From Candidatus Sulfuricurvum sp. RIFRC-1 (lineage in GTDB: Bacteria; Campylobacterota; Campylobacteria; Campylobacterales; Sulfurimonadaceae), in the NCBI RefSeq assembly GCF_000310245.1, contig NC_020505.1, forward strand, positions 248,001-312,000: 64,000 nucleotides of DNA. Reading direction: 5' to 3'. How positions within the stretch are numbered: position 1 is the stretch's first letter; every line of letters begins with the position of its first letter. Positions 53,858 to 62,591 of this stretch are shown here, one piece after another. A program made the position numbers and the translations under genes. Under the pieces are notes generated by a model that worked only from the letters and a program-made list of their open reading frames with translations, was not told where the DNA came from and did no database searches.

Positions 53858-55258
53858 ATGAAACTGGAAGCAAAAATTGGTCTTTTTGTCGTGATGGCTT
53901 TGGGTGCATTGTTGTTCCTCTCGACTCAGGTAACGTCACTCGGAAAATGGGGAAGTGATGGCTACACAGTCCAAGCGTATGTTGAAGATGCTTCGGGTGT
54001 AGAAAAGCATACCCATGTTTTGATGAACGGGGTAACAATCGGTGATGTTGAAGATATTATGATCGAAGGGAAGCGGGTTAGACTCACGCTTATGATTGAT
54101 AAAGGGGTGAAAATTCCGGATGACTCATCGGTGATTGTGGCTCAAGAGTCTCTTTTAGGATCAAAAGTAATCAATATCGTCGTCGGTGATTCACTATCAG
54201 TGCTTAAAGAGGCAGGGGTCTTGTCCCAATCCAAGCGTTATGCTTCGTTTGATCAAACGAGTGATTCAGTCAATGCGGCAGCCAAAGAGTTGGAATTATT
54301 ACTCAAAGATTTCCGTTCTACGTTGGATGATGAGCACCGCGCCGCGATTCAAGAGATGATCATTGCATTTCGCAATGTTGGGGTGAACCTTGATGGTGTG
54401 ATTGTTGAAAACAGAGATGATTTGCATGCGGCGATTGCTAACTTTAGAACGATGAGCGCCGGATTTTCTCAGACGGCAGATACCGTCAATAAAGATTTGC
54501 CGGCCATTATGGCCCGTATCAATTCACTCTCAACGCGCCTCGATAATATTAGCGGTTCATTGGAACATAAACTTCCTGAGGCGGTCGATAAATTTGTCAA
54601 GATAGAAGATAATGTCAGTGCTATCCTCACGGAAAATCGCTCTTCATTGAAAGATACGATTACAACGGCAGGATCATTTTTCAAAAGCGGTGAGGAAGCA
54701 TTCGGGAAAATTGACTCGATGTTGAGCAACTTTACAACCAGTGAACTTCAGGTGGCGATGCATACTGATTACATGATACGAGATCAGTATGGAAAAGTCT
54801 ATTTGGGGGTTAATTATCTTCCCAATCCTGAAACCTATTATATGTTTGATTTGGTCAGTACCGATGATTATTCCCGCTACGATACGAATCCTCCGGGTAA
54901 AAATATCAAAGGGGAGACCTATTATTCTCTCCAATACGGAAAACGCTTTGATAACACATTGCTCCGCTTTGGAGCAATCGAGTCAACCGGCGGTATCGGA
55001 GTCGATTATTTCATGGATCATGATCGTCTGAAATTCAGTGCCGAAGCGTTTGATTTTAATGCTATTAATGATATCCGTGGAACTCGTACCCATTTGAAAG
55101 CACAAGTACGCTATCAAATGTTAAAACATCTTGAACTGTACGGTGGATGGGATAATTTCCTCAATCCGCAGTCGCAAAATATTTTCTTAGGGCTTGGCCT
55201 GCGTTTTATCGATAACGATCTTAAATACACAATGGGTGCTGCCTCGATGGCACGATAA
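53858..55258 (+). CDS. MlaD-like MCE-domain protein
   Basis: A 466-residue protein anchored by one N-terminal helix (about 6-25), then an MCE domain (about 38-120: VQAYVEDASGVEKHTHVLMNGVTIGDVEDI). A long helical region (about 135-290) with repeats of S-x-x-L-x-x-N follows, and a C-terminal part with aromatic strands (YYSLQYGKRFDNTLLRFGAIES) like an outer-membrane barrel or beta-rich domain. MlaD proteins hold lipids for retrograde phospholipid transport. The permease and ATPase are not adjacent. The barrel-like end is unusual in E. coli MlaD (183 residues) but known in Campylobacterota. Confidence 0.82.
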   Translation: MKLEAKIGLFVVMALGALLFLSTQVTSLGKWGSDGYTVQAYVEDASGVEKHTHVLMNGVTIGDVEDIMIEGKRVRLTLMIDKGVKIPDDSSVIVAQESLLGSKVINIVVGDSLSVLKEAGVLSQSKRYASFDQTSDSVNAAAKELELLLKDFRSTLDDEHRAAIQEMIIAFRNVGVNLDGVIVENRDDLHAAIANFRTMSAGFSQTADTVNKDLPAIMARINSLSTRLDNISGSLEHKLPEAVDKFVKIEDNVSAILTENRSSLKDTITTAGSFFKSGEEAFGKIDSMLSNFTTSELQVAMHTDYMIRDQYGKVYLGVNYLPNPETYYMFDLVSTDDYSRYDTNPPGKNIKGETYYSLQYGKRFDNTLLRFGAIESTGGIGVDYFMDHDRLKFSAEAFDFNAINDIRGTRTHLKAQVRYQMLKHLELYGGWDNFLNPQSQNIFLGLGLRFIDNDLKYTMGAASMAR

Positions 55259-55271
55259 AAATGGAGAATGA

Positions 55272-57449
55272 ATGAAATACAATGTTGAATTGGCATTAAA
55301 AAATAAAACGGAATCGTACGCGTTTAATCAAGTTGCGGCACAAGCCAATGGAGCTGCATGGCTTAAATGTGGAGATACCGTTATTTTAGCAACGGTTGTT
55401 GTCGATGAGACCGATTTTGTGGATGAGGATTTTTTACCTTTGACGGTTCAATACATCGAGAAAAGTTATGCTGCCGGAAAATTTCCGGGGGGCTTTATCA
55501 AACGTGAGACGAAACCGAGTGATTTTGAAACATTGACGTCACGTATTGTCGATCGTTCATTGCGTCCGCTATTCCCGAAAGGATTTGCGAATCCGGTTCA
55601 AATCACGGTTATGGTTTTGAGTGCCGATAAAGAGGCCGATTTACAAGTACTGGCACTCAATGCTGCGTCTGCCGCTCTTTATGTTTCTGATATTGATATT
55701 TTTAACTCGGTGAGTGCGGTGCGCGTCGGTAAAATCGACGGAGAGATTGTTTTCAATCCGACACGCAGCCAAATCGAACAGAGTACTCTCGATTTGTATT
55801 TGGCGGGTAGCAAAGAAGATATGTTGATGATCGAGATGCAAACGCTCGGATCTGATGAAGTGGAGATTCTCGAGATGGGGATGATCGATCCGTTGGTTGA
55901 TCCCTCTATGAGTCTACCCGCGATCCCTGTACGTGTCTCTAATGCGATGAATGAAGATGACCTTATCCGTGTTCTCGCATCGGCACAAGAATCTTTGAGT
56001 GAAGCGAACAGTGCGTATGAGGCTGCGTTTAAACCATTCGCGTCAGAGCCGTTTGAGATTCAGTACGTGATCAGTGAAATGAACGGTGAAATGATCGACT
56101 ATGTCCGTGCCAATCATACGGAAGATCTAAAGCGCGGCATTAATCAAATGGCAAAAACGGAACGCTCTACCGCATTGCGTACGATCCGTAAAACGATCAT
56201 GAATGAAAAACCGCAGTGGAATGAACACGATTTGAAAAAAGCGATCGAATCGGTAAAACGTACCATGGTTCGTACTCAGATCTTGAATGAAAAGGTACGT
56301 GCAGACGGTCGTGCGCTCAATGAAGTACGTCCGATTCGTATTGAGACGAATGTATTGCCAAGTGCCCATGCATCAGCCCTCTTTACCCGTGGACAGACCC
56401 AAGCGTTGGTTGTTTTGACACTCGGCGGGGCTAAAGATGCGCAGATGTTTGAAAATCTTACCGACAGCGGCACTCAAAACGAAGGGTTTATGGTCCACTA
56501 TAACTTTCCGGGGTTCAGCGTGGGTGAGCCCTCTCCGATAGGTGCGCCGCGCCGTCGTGAGTTGGGACATGGAAATTTGGCTAAACGTGCTTTGGAAGGT
56601 GCGTGTGTCCGTAACGGTCAAACCATTCGCTTAGTTTCCGAGATTCTTGAGTCCAACGGTTCTTCGTCAATGGCAACGGTCTGCGGCGGTTATATGGCAC
56701 TTCGTGCGGGTGATATCGAGATGGCGGACCCGATTGCCGGTGTTGCGATGGGGATGGTTCAAGAGGGTTCACGTCACGCGATTTTGACCGATATTATGGG
56801 ACTTGAAGATCATGACGGAGATTTGGATTTCAAAGTAGCGGGTTCCAAAGAGGGGATTACCGCGATGCAGATGGATATCAAACTCGGCGGTATCCATCTC
56901 GATGTTCTCAAAGAGGCTCTTTATCAAGCCAAAGAAGGTCGTGCCCATATCATTGACATTATGATGGGTGCGGAAGATAGTATCGAGCTTAACGAGGGGA
57001 CGTTGCCGAGTACCGATCTTTTCCATATTGATCCGAGTTTTATCGGCGATATCATCGGACAAGCGGGAAAAACAATCCGTGAGATCATTGAACGTTTCGA
57101 TGTAACCATCGATATCGATAAGAAAAAAGGCTCAGTCAAGCTGACCGGTAAAAATCGAGACGGGCTTCGCGGAGCACGCGATCACATCGAAGGGATCGTA
57201 AGCGGATCTACCCCTGTGGAAAAAGTGGAATATAAAGTGGGGGATGTTGTCAAAGGGAAGGTGAAAAAGATCGTTGATTTTGGCGCTTTTATCGAGCTTC
57301 CGGGGGGAATTGACGGCTTGATCCATATTTCTAAACTTTCCGACGGACATATCTCTCGTGTGAGCGATGTGGTGAATGAAGGGGATGAGCTGATGGTGGA
57401 GATCGTCGAGTTCAAAGGAAACAAGATCGGATTAGGGCGAGCTAAGTAA
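55272..57449 (+). CDS. pnp: Polyribonucleotide nucleotidyltransferase (PNPase)
   Basis: A 3'-5' phosphorolytic exoribonuclease of the degradosome. The 725-residue protein has two RNase PH domains (first about 5-215; second about 310-560 with HNFPGFSVGEP-like YNFPGFSVGEPSPIGAPRRRELGHG), a KH domain (FIGDIIGQAGKTIREI near 590) and an S1 domain (GDVVKGKVKKIVDFGAFIELPGG near 655). It starts at ATG 55272 after GGAG. Length is normal. Confidence 0.96.
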   Translation: MKYNVELALKNKTESYAFNQVAAQANGAAWLKCGDTVILATVVVDETDFVDEDFLPLTVQYIEKSYAAGKFPGGFIKRETKPSDFETLTSRIVDRSLRPLFPKGFANPVQITVMVLSADKEADLQVLALNAASAALYVSDIDIFNSVSAVRVGKIDGEIVFNPTRSQIEQSTLDLYLAGSKEDMLMIEMQTLGSDEVEILEMGMIDPLVDPSMSLPAIPVRVSNAMNEDDLIRVLASAQESLSEANSAYEAAFKPFASEPFEIQYVISEMNGEMIDYVRANHTEDLKRGINQMAKTERSTALRTIRKTIMNEKPQWNEHDLKKAIESVKRTMVRTQILNEKVRADGRALNEVRPIRIETNVLPSAHASALFTRGQTQALVVLTLGGAKDAQMFENLTDSGTQNEGFMVHYNFPGFSVGEPSPIGAPRRRELGHGNLAKRALEGACVRNGQTIRLVSEILESNGSSSMATVCGGYMALRAGDIEMADPIAGVAMGMVQEGSRHAILTDIMGLEDHDGDLDFKVAGSKEGITAMQMDIKLGGIHLDVLKEALYQAKEGRAHIIDIMMGAEDSIELNEGTLPSTDLFHIDPSFIGDIIGQAGKTIREIIERFDVTIDIDKKKGSVKLTGKNRDGLRGARDHIEGIVSGSTPVEKVEYKVGDVVKGKVKKIVDFGAFIELPGGIDGLIHISKLSDGHISRVSDVVNEGDELMVEIVEFKGNKIGLGRAK

Positions 57450-57465
57450 TCATTTTCATGTTACA

Positions 57466-57493
57466 CACTAAAACGAATTCATCCGTTTTAGTG
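57466..57493. terminator. Hairpin after pnp
   Basis: CACTAAAACG (57466-57475) pairs with CGTTTTAGTG (57484-57493), 10 bp, 17 bases after the pnp stop. A second small hairpin (AGGGAC / GTCCCT, 57496-57511) follows. No U-tract after the first stem. Confidence 0.5.
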
Positions 57494-57503
57494 GCAGGGA
57501 CAA

Positions 57504-57529
57504 ATGTCCCTACAACCCCCTAAAGCTAC
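57504..57529 (+). repeat. Short gene-end repeat, copy 2
   Basis: ATGTCCC, TACAACCCC, CTAAAGCTAC. Matches 42624-42650 except for a few central bases and one base in length. Both copies follow a gene end. Confidence 0.5.
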
Positions 57530-57546
57530 AAAAAACATTGTTTTTT
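57530..57546 (+). terminator. A/T hairpin with T-tract before atpE
   Basis: AAAAAAC, loop ATT, GTTTTTT. The stem ends in six T, as in bidirectional intrinsic terminators. It probably ends pnp transcription. Confidence 0.5.
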
Positions 57547-57578
57547 GAGAATTCAGTAACCTTTTAGTTCTTTGGTTT

Positions 57579-57584
57579 TATAAT
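57579..57584 (+). promoter_or_regulatory. -10 box for atpE
   Basis: TATAAT 67 bases before the atpE ATG. Implies a leader of about 60 bases. Confidence 0.55.
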
Positions 57585-57651
57585 TCCACCCACAAAGTGA
57601 TAAGTAGGGACACTATCCGAACAGACTTTGATTTAAATACGGAGATTACTC

Positions 57652-58029
57652 ATGAAAAAAGTTCTTTTTCTTATGCTCGCTCTTGTTGCTTCAGTATTCG
57701 GTGCTGAAGAAGCGGTAGCGGTTGTTGAAGCTGCTGTTGAAGCGGCACCTGCTGCGGCTGCTGCATCTGCAGACGTTGCTAACCAAACATTGAAAGCGTA
57801 TTCTATGATCGCTGCGGGTGTTGGTCTTGGTTTGGCTGCTCTTGGTGGAGCAATCGGTATGGGTAGCACTGCTGCTGCAACTATCGCTGGTACAGCTCGT
57901 AACCCGGGTCTTGGCGGAAAATTGATGACAACTATGTTCATCGCTCTTGCTATGATCGAAGCACAAGTTATTTATACACTTGTTATCGCTCTTATCGCTC
58001 TTTACGCTAACCCATACTTGGCTGCGTAA
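57652..58029 (+). CDS. atpE: ATP synthase F0 subunit c
   Basis: The proteolipid of the F0 rotor. The 125-residue protein has an N-terminal signal-peptide-like helix (MKKVLFLMLALVASVFGA), an Ala/Glu/Val-rich linker (about 20-45) and the two-helix hairpin of subunit c (about 50-122) with a polar loop ARNPGLGGK and the ion-carrying Glu in AMIEAQVIYTL. The first helix lacks the Gln of Na+ rings, which suggests H+. Canonical c subunits are about 80 residues, so 40-45 extra residues are present. It stands apart from other atp genes, as is usual in Campylobacterota. Confidence 0.93.
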   Translation: MKKVLFLMLALVASVFGAEEAVAVVEAAVEAAPAAAAASADVANQTLKAYSMIAAGVGLGLAALGGAIGMGSTAAATIAGTARNPGLGGKLMTTMFIALAMIEAQVIYTLVIALIALYANPYLAA

Positions 58030-58046
58030 GTTCGATCTTTCTTTCT

Positions 58047-58074
58047 CTCAAGCTACGGCTTGAGAATTTTCTTT
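58047..58074 (+). terminator. Intrinsic terminator of atpE
   Basis: CTCAAGC (58047-58053), loop TACG, GCTTGAG (58058-58064), then AATTTTCTTT. A 7-bp stem with a stable UACG-type tetraloop. Confidence 0.75.
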
Positions 58075-58077
58075 AAC

Positions 58078-58162
58078 GCGGACGTGGTGGAACGGTAGAC
58101 ACACTACCTTGAGGTGGTAGCGCATTACGTGTGTGGGGGTTCAAATCCCCCCGTCCGCACCA
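58078..58162 (+). tRNA. tRNA-Leu (anticodon GAG), CCA encoded
   Basis: The acceptor arms GCGGACG (58078-58084) and CGTCCGC (58152-58158) pair fully, followed by discriminator A and genomic CCA. The anticodon stem CTACC / GGTAG encloses TTGAGGT, giving anticodon GAG for CUC/CUU. A long variable arm (class II) follows, and the T loop is TTCAAAT. The 85-nt length fits tRNA-Leu. It lies four bases after the U-tract of the atpE terminator. Confidence 0.95.
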
Positions 58163-58287
58163 TCTATTTTTAAACTCCTGTTTTACATACTTCTTTAAAT
58201 TTCCCCCCCAAAAAAAATTGCAACGAAAGCTTAATTATTCTCTTTACAGCATCTTTTATCTCTTATTAAATCATCCTTGTAATGGTG

Positions 58288-58293
58288 TATAAT
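58288..58293 (+). promoter_or_regulatory. -10 box for the CBS-GGDEF-EAL gene
   Basis: TATAAT 28 bases before ATG 58322. Leader of about 20 bases with AGGA. Confidence 0.5.
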
Positions 58294-58321
58294 AATCCTA
58301 CTTTAGTTTAGGACAATTGCA

Positions 58322-61150
58322 ATGCTACTCAGTGATCTTGTTACGCATAAAAAAGATTTTCTCTCTTCAGACGTATCCTTATTTGATGCCATAGAACGAA
58401 TGGGTAAAGAGGGTATTAGCCATATTGTCTTGATTGAAAATAATGTGGCTGTAGGTGTATTGACACTCAGAGATATTATTGGACTTTATCGTAACGGGAT
58501 TGAAGGAGAAAAAAAAGCGATTGATTATGCAACCTATCCCACTATCTCCATTCATGACGATCGTCCGGTTGAAATGGCGGTAGAATTAATGATAGACTAT
58601 GAAATACGCCGACTGGTATTGATCGATGAAAATGGGAAATACCTCTGCACTCTTACCCAAAGTGATGTATTGACTTACTATGAGAGCGAAGTACACACCG
58701 CACAGGAAGTTTTTCAGTGTTTAAATCGCCGAAATTGTGCCATTACGGTAGACCATGATGCGAGTGTGTATGATGCTATTAGTTTAATGCAGCATAAAAA
58801 TCGAGATGTTCTGATTGTTCTGAATCAAACGTTACCGGTCGGAATTGTGACGGAACAGGATGTATTGGAATTAGCGTATCGTCAGGTAGATAGCAGGGAA
58901 TCTATTGCCCGATATATGCATTCACCCATTATAACAGTGGAATTGAACGAAAAGATCCATCATGCGATTGAGATTATGAAAGAGCGTGATATCCATCACT
59001 TGATGGTATGGGGGAGAGACAAAGAACTTTATCTTTTGAGTGAAAAAGACATGCTTCTGAATTACAGTACAGCATTAGAAATGAAGCTCGAATCAAAACT
59101 GCGTGACAGCAAAGCAACGTATAATCTTTTGGGCCTTGCATTTTGTGAAATCATCGATATAGGTGAAGACCAGATTATCAAGTGGTTGAATGCAGAAGCA
59201 ATGATGACGTTTCAAATTAAGATTGATGATTCGGTATCAAAAATGTTTCCGGCCGGGGTTTGGAATGGTTTGATGGTTACACTAAGAATGCATGGAGGAG
59301 TCGATAAAGAAAAAATCGAAATTGCTGATCGTGTGTATGAAGTGACATTAATCGAGGCAGAGGTGAACAGCCAAGCCATTATGAAACTTTTTTTGAACGA
59401 TATTAGCGAATTGATCTATTTGGGTGAAGAGCTTCGCAAGAGTTTAGAACATACGATTGAGTTGGAAAAAGAGAAAAGTAAACTTTATCTGGATGTTGCT
59501 TCCGTCATATGTTTGGCCCTTAATCAGGAGGGGATAGTCGAGCTGATAAATCCCAAAGGGTGTGAAGTATTAGGGGTGAACCAAGAAGAGGTTATCGGAA
59601 AAAATTGGTTCGATACGTTTGTTGTGTATGAACAGGTGGGGCAGGTTAAAGAACTATTTTATGAAATCATGAACGGGGAACGGGAGTTGGTTGAATATTT
59701 TGAAAACAGAATATGGACCAAAAAAGGGGATGAACGGATTATCGCATGGCATAGCGCACTGATCAAAGACAGTGAAGGGAAGAATATCGGAACATTTTCA
59801 TCGGGAGATGATATTACCCGTCTTCAAGAATCGGAACGCGAAATTGAGCGGATGGCCCATTACGATATGCTTACCAACCTTCCGAATCGATTATTGCTCA
59901 ATGCAAGGTTGAAACATTCGATAGAACGCTGCAATCGTGAAAATACCAAACTGGCGGCCATCTATATCGATATCGATAATTTTAAAGATATTAATGAATC
60001 GTACGGGTATACGGTCGGTGATGCGGTGATCATGGAAGTAGCCTTTAAAATGGAAGAGATTATTCGTCGTGAAGATACGATTGCACGTATCGGCGGTGAT
60101 GAGTTTATCATTGTCTTGGAATCGTTACAGGATTTACGTGAATGCGATCGTATATTAAAAGAAGTGATTCGGATATTTGAAGAGAGTATACATACTAAGG
60201 ATAATGATTTTCTTCTCAGTGCCAGCATGGGAATAACCATTTACCCCGATGATGGCGAAGATGCGCAAACATTGCTTAAAAATGCAGATATTGCACTGCG
60301 CCGAGCCAAAGAGGCCGGACGAAGCAACTATTGCTATTTTGCGCAAGAGATGAGCGTTCAGCTTTTTGAACGGGTTTTGATGGAGCGGGAGTTGCGTCGG
60401 GCGGTTGATGAAAAAGAGTTTGTGGTGTATTATCAGCCGCAAGTCGATCTTTTGTCGGGTCGGGTGATCGGGGCTGAAGCGCTGGTGCGGTGGAAACACC
60501 CTTCACTGGGGATTGTGCGCCCTGATATGTTTATCCCTTTGGCGGAGTCCAATCAGCTGATCATCCCTATCGGCGAACAGGTCTTGGCGCAATCGTGCTC
60601 AACAACAAAGCGTTTAATCGATGAGGGACTATTTTCGGGAAGGATATCGGTAAACGTATCGGGAAAACAGTTTGAACGTCCTGATGTGGTGGAAACGTTG
60701 AGCCGAATTATCGATGAGAGCGGTTTGGAACACAAGTATGTCGAACTGGAGATTACCGAGAGTGTTTTGATGAGTAATCCGAAAGTGCTGGGACAAAAAC
60801 TGATTGAGCTTAAAGCGTTGGGGATTGAAGTCGCAATCGATGATTTTGGTACAGGGTATTCGAGTTTGAGTTATTTAAAAACCTTTCCGATCGATAAACT
60901 CAAAATTGATCAGTCATTTATTCGCGGATTAGAGAGTGATGAACAAGATCGTGCAATCGTCAAAGCAATCATTGCAATGGCCGATGCGTTAGGGCTTAAA
61001 ACGATTGCTGAGGGGATCGAAGAAGTACCGCAATCCGTATTATTAAAAGAGTATGGATGCCAACAGGGTCAGGGATATCTGTATGCAAGACCGCTTAGTG
61101 AAGACAAATTTGTTGATTTTTTGAAGTATAATGAGGTATCCAAATCATAA
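58322..61150 (+). CDS. CBS-PAS-GGDEF-EAL cyclic-di-GMP protein
   Basis: A 942-residue cytoplasmic protein with four CBS motifs in two Bateman pairs (about 1-125 and 130-255), two PAS-like regions (about 265-370 and 395-505), a GGDEF domain (about 515-680) and an EAL domain (about 690-940). GGDEF is intact, with the inhibitory-site motif RRED five residues before it. The EAL domain has GAEALVRWKHP, ITESVLM, IDDFGTGYSS and KIDQSFI. Both making and breaking of cyclic-di-GMP seem possible. CBS pairs often bind adenine nucleotides, so energy state may control it. No membrane helices. Confidence 0.9.
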   Translation: MLLSDLVTHKKDFLSSDVSLFDAIERMGKEGISHIVLIENNVAVGVLTLRDIIGLYRNGIEGEKKAIDYATYPTISIHDDRPVEMAVELMIDYEIRRLVLIDENGKYLCTLTQSDVLTYYESEVHTAQEVFQCLNRRNCAITVDHDASVYDAISLMQHKNRDVLIVLNQTLPVGIVTEQDVLELAYRQVDSRESIARYMHSPIITVELNEKIHHAIEIMKERDIHHLMVWGRDKELYLLSEKDMLLNYSTALEMKLESKLRDSKATYNLLGLAFCEIIDIGEDQIIKWLNAEAMMTFQIKIDDSVSKMFPAGVWNGLMVTLRMHGGVDKEKIEIADRVYEVTLIEAEVNSQAIMKLFLNDISELIYLGEELRKSLEHTIELEKEKSKLYLDVASVICLALNQEGIVELINPKGCEVLGVNQEEVIGKNWFDTFVVYEQVGQVKELFYEIMNGERELVEYFENRIWTKKGDERIIAWHSALIKDSEGKNIGTFSSGDDITRLQESEREIERMAHYDMLTNLPNRLLLNARLKHSIERCNRENTKLAAIYIDIDNFKDINESYGYTVGDAVIMEVAFKMEEIIRREDTIARIGGDEFIIVLESLQDLRECDRILKEVIRIFEESIHTKDNDFLLSASMGITIYPDDGEDAQTLLKNADIALRRAKEAGRSNYCYFAQEMSVQLFERVLMERELRRAVDEKEFVVYYQPQVDLLSGRVIGAEALVRWKHPSLGIVRPDMFIPLAESNQLIIPIGEQVLAQSCSTTKRLIDEGLFSGRISVNVSGKQFERPDVVETLSRIIDESGLEHKYVELEITESVLMSNPKVLGQKLIELKALGIEVAIDDFGTGYSSLSYLKTFPIDKLKIDQSFIRGLESDEQDRAIVKAIIAMADALGLKTIAEGIEEVPQSVLLKEYGCQQGQGYLYARPLSEDKFVDFLKYNEVSKS

Positions 61151-61159
61151 GGATTGAAC

Positions 61160-61510
61160 ATGGCTTATATTACACAATTAAAACATTTGATTCAAAACGA
61201 GTTGATTCCCGATGTGGAAGAACATATTGACGATATTTTCGAATCAATCGCATCACAAAAAGATGCAACCGTAGAAGAACGTGCACAGCTTGAAGATATG
61301 CAGGCGTTGCGTGATGAGTATAAAGAACTTCTCACAGAGCTTAATAGCGGCGACATCGATGAAGAAGAAGCAGAGCAGCTTTACACCGAACTTACTTCCA
61401 TGCGCGAAGGAGAAGGTGATGGAGAGGATGACCTTTACGATGACGAAGATGATGAAGACGAAGATGATTACGATGAGTTCGATATTGATGCTGAAGATGA
61501 TCAGTATTAA
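61160..61510 (+). CDS. Small acidic protein of unknown function
   Basis: A 116-residue protein. The first 70 residues are predicted helical (LIQNELIPDVEEHIDDIFESI, about 9-30). The last 40 are almost all Asp and Glu (GEGDGEDDLYDDEDDEDEDD and on). ATG 61160 follows AAGGA. It lies nine bases after the cyclic-di-GMP protein and overlaps the exonuclease by one base (TAATG), so it may be translated with it. No family recognised. Confidence 0.7.
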   Translation: MAYITQLKHLIQNELIPDVEEHIDDIFESIASQKDATVEERAQLEDMQALRDEYKELLTELNSGDIDEEEAEQLYTELTSMREGEGDGEDDLYDDEDDEDEDDYDEFDIDAEDDQY

Positions 61511-62256
61511 TGGCTAAATTCGTACTTCTCGATACGGAGACGACGGGTGCAGGGGATAATGATCGTATTATTCAACTGGGATATATGGTTCTAGACGGTA
61601 AAAAAGTCGAGGTCTATAACGATTTGTGTTCCGCTGAGGTTCCCATCGGCTATGGTGCAATGGAAGTACATGGCATTACCCCTGACATGATAGAGGGGAA
61701 GCCAGAATGTACGCAAACAAATGCCTTCCAAACTCTACATGAGCTCAATACTCCTGAGAATGTCCTCATTATTCACAACGCCCCATTTGATTTGGGAATG
61801 TTGGCTAAAGAAAATTTTACCTCTCAGATGCGTCTGATTGATACCTTGCGCTGCGCACGCCATCTGTTTGAGGATGAAGAGGCTCATCGATTGCAGTATT
61901 TTCGTTATCGCTTTGGATTGTATAAAATCGAACAAGCCGAAGCGGATGCGCTAGGGATCGTCGTTAAAGCGCACGATGCGATCGGTGATGTTTTGGTGTT
62001 GAAACTGTTTCTCACTGAGCTTCGAAAACGATTACAAGAACGCTTTGCGGGGGTAAATCCAATCGATAAAATGGTGGAGCTTACTCAAACACCGGTATTT
62101 TATACACGACCGTTGAAGTTTGGAAAGTATAAAGGGAAAACCCTCAGTGAGATTGCCGAAGCGGACAAAGGATATCTAACCTGGATGCTGGGTAACATGG
62201 ATAGCCTCGATGAGGATATGCGTTACAGTATTGGACGGGTTTTAGGTAATTCCTAA
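61510..62256 (+). CDS. DnaQ-like 3'-5' exonuclease with DUF3820 domain
   Basis: A 248-residue protein. The DEDD exonuclease motifs are FVLLDTETTGAG (Exo I), IIHNAPFDLGML (Exo II) and KAHDAIGDVLVL (Exo III with His, DEDDh). A C-terminal segment (about 200-240: LKFGKYKGKTLSEIAEADKGYLTWML) is a DUF3820/QSregVF-like domain. The polymerase III proofreading subunit is similar in fold, but this domain order is more like the orphan exonucleases of RNA or DNA repair. The pairing with an acidic gene upstream is unexplained. Confidence 0.85.
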   Translation: MAKFVLLDTETTGAGDNDRIIQLGYMVLDGKKVEVYNDLCSAEVPIGYGAMEVHGITPDMIEGKPECTQTNAFQTLHELNTPENVLIIHNAPFDLGMLAKENFTSQMRLIDTLRCARHLFEDEEAHRLQYFRYRFGLYKIEQAEADALGIVVKAHDAIGDVLVLKLFLTELRKRLQERFAGVNPIDKMVELTQTPVFYTRPLKFGKYKGKTLSEIAEADKGYLTWMLGNMDSLDEDMRYSIGRVLGNS

Positions 62257-62513
62257 AACGTTGTTTTTGTCGAGGTGGCAATTTCGCTTAGGCGATACGC
62301 CGCATCGACATGCCCTGCGCGCATCGCTTTTTTCCACCACTCCATCGCTTTATCCACATCTTTTTCAACACCTTCGCCGTAAAAATAGATCATCCCCATA
62401 TGAAACTGCGCTTCAGGATCACGTTTGTAAGCGGCTAATGGGTAGAGAAGCTCATGGGCTTTGGTAAAATCTCCCGCATCATACGCGGCAATTCCCTCAT
62501 AAAGTTCGTCCAT
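62253..62513 (-). CDS. Sel1/TPR-repeat protein, short
   Basis: An 86-residue protein with about two Sel1-type repeats: GDFTKAHELLYPLAAY and AQFHMGMIYFYGEGVEKDVDKAMEWWKKAMRAGHVDAAYRLSEIA (about 35-78). No signal peptide. Such small proteins act as scaffolds; the partner is unknown. Its 3' end overlaps the exonuclease stop by four bases. Confidence 0.8.
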   Translation of the reverse strand: MDELYEGIAAYDAGDFTKAHELLYPLAAYKRDPEAQFHMGMIYFYGEGVEKDVDKAMEWWKKAMRAGHVDAAYRLSEIATSTKTTF

Positions 62514-62542
62514 CGTTAAAATCCTTTTAAACTATTGATGAC

Positions 62543-62548
62543 ATTATA
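62543..62548 (-). promoter_or_regulatory. -10 box for the Sel1 gene
   Basis: TATAAT on the minus strand 29 bases before the Sel1 ATG at 62513, in the divergent gap. Confidence 0.45.
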
Positions 62549-62578
62549 CCTTTGTGTAAGTTTTTTAGAGTGAGTGAA

Positions 62579-62584
62579 TATAAT
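62579..62584 (+). promoter_or_regulatory. -10 box right before the LRV gene start
   Basis: TATAAT, seven bases (ACGCGTT), then ATG 62592. The distance puts the transcription start at or next to the start codon, so the mRNA may be leaderless. Confidence 0.45.
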
Positions 62585-62591
62585 ACGCGTT

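Noticed and set aside
57652-58029. Na+-dependent c ring
   Set aside because: Considered because of the Na+ transport genes nearby. The Gln and Ser/Thr ligands of Na+ rings are absent around the key Glu.
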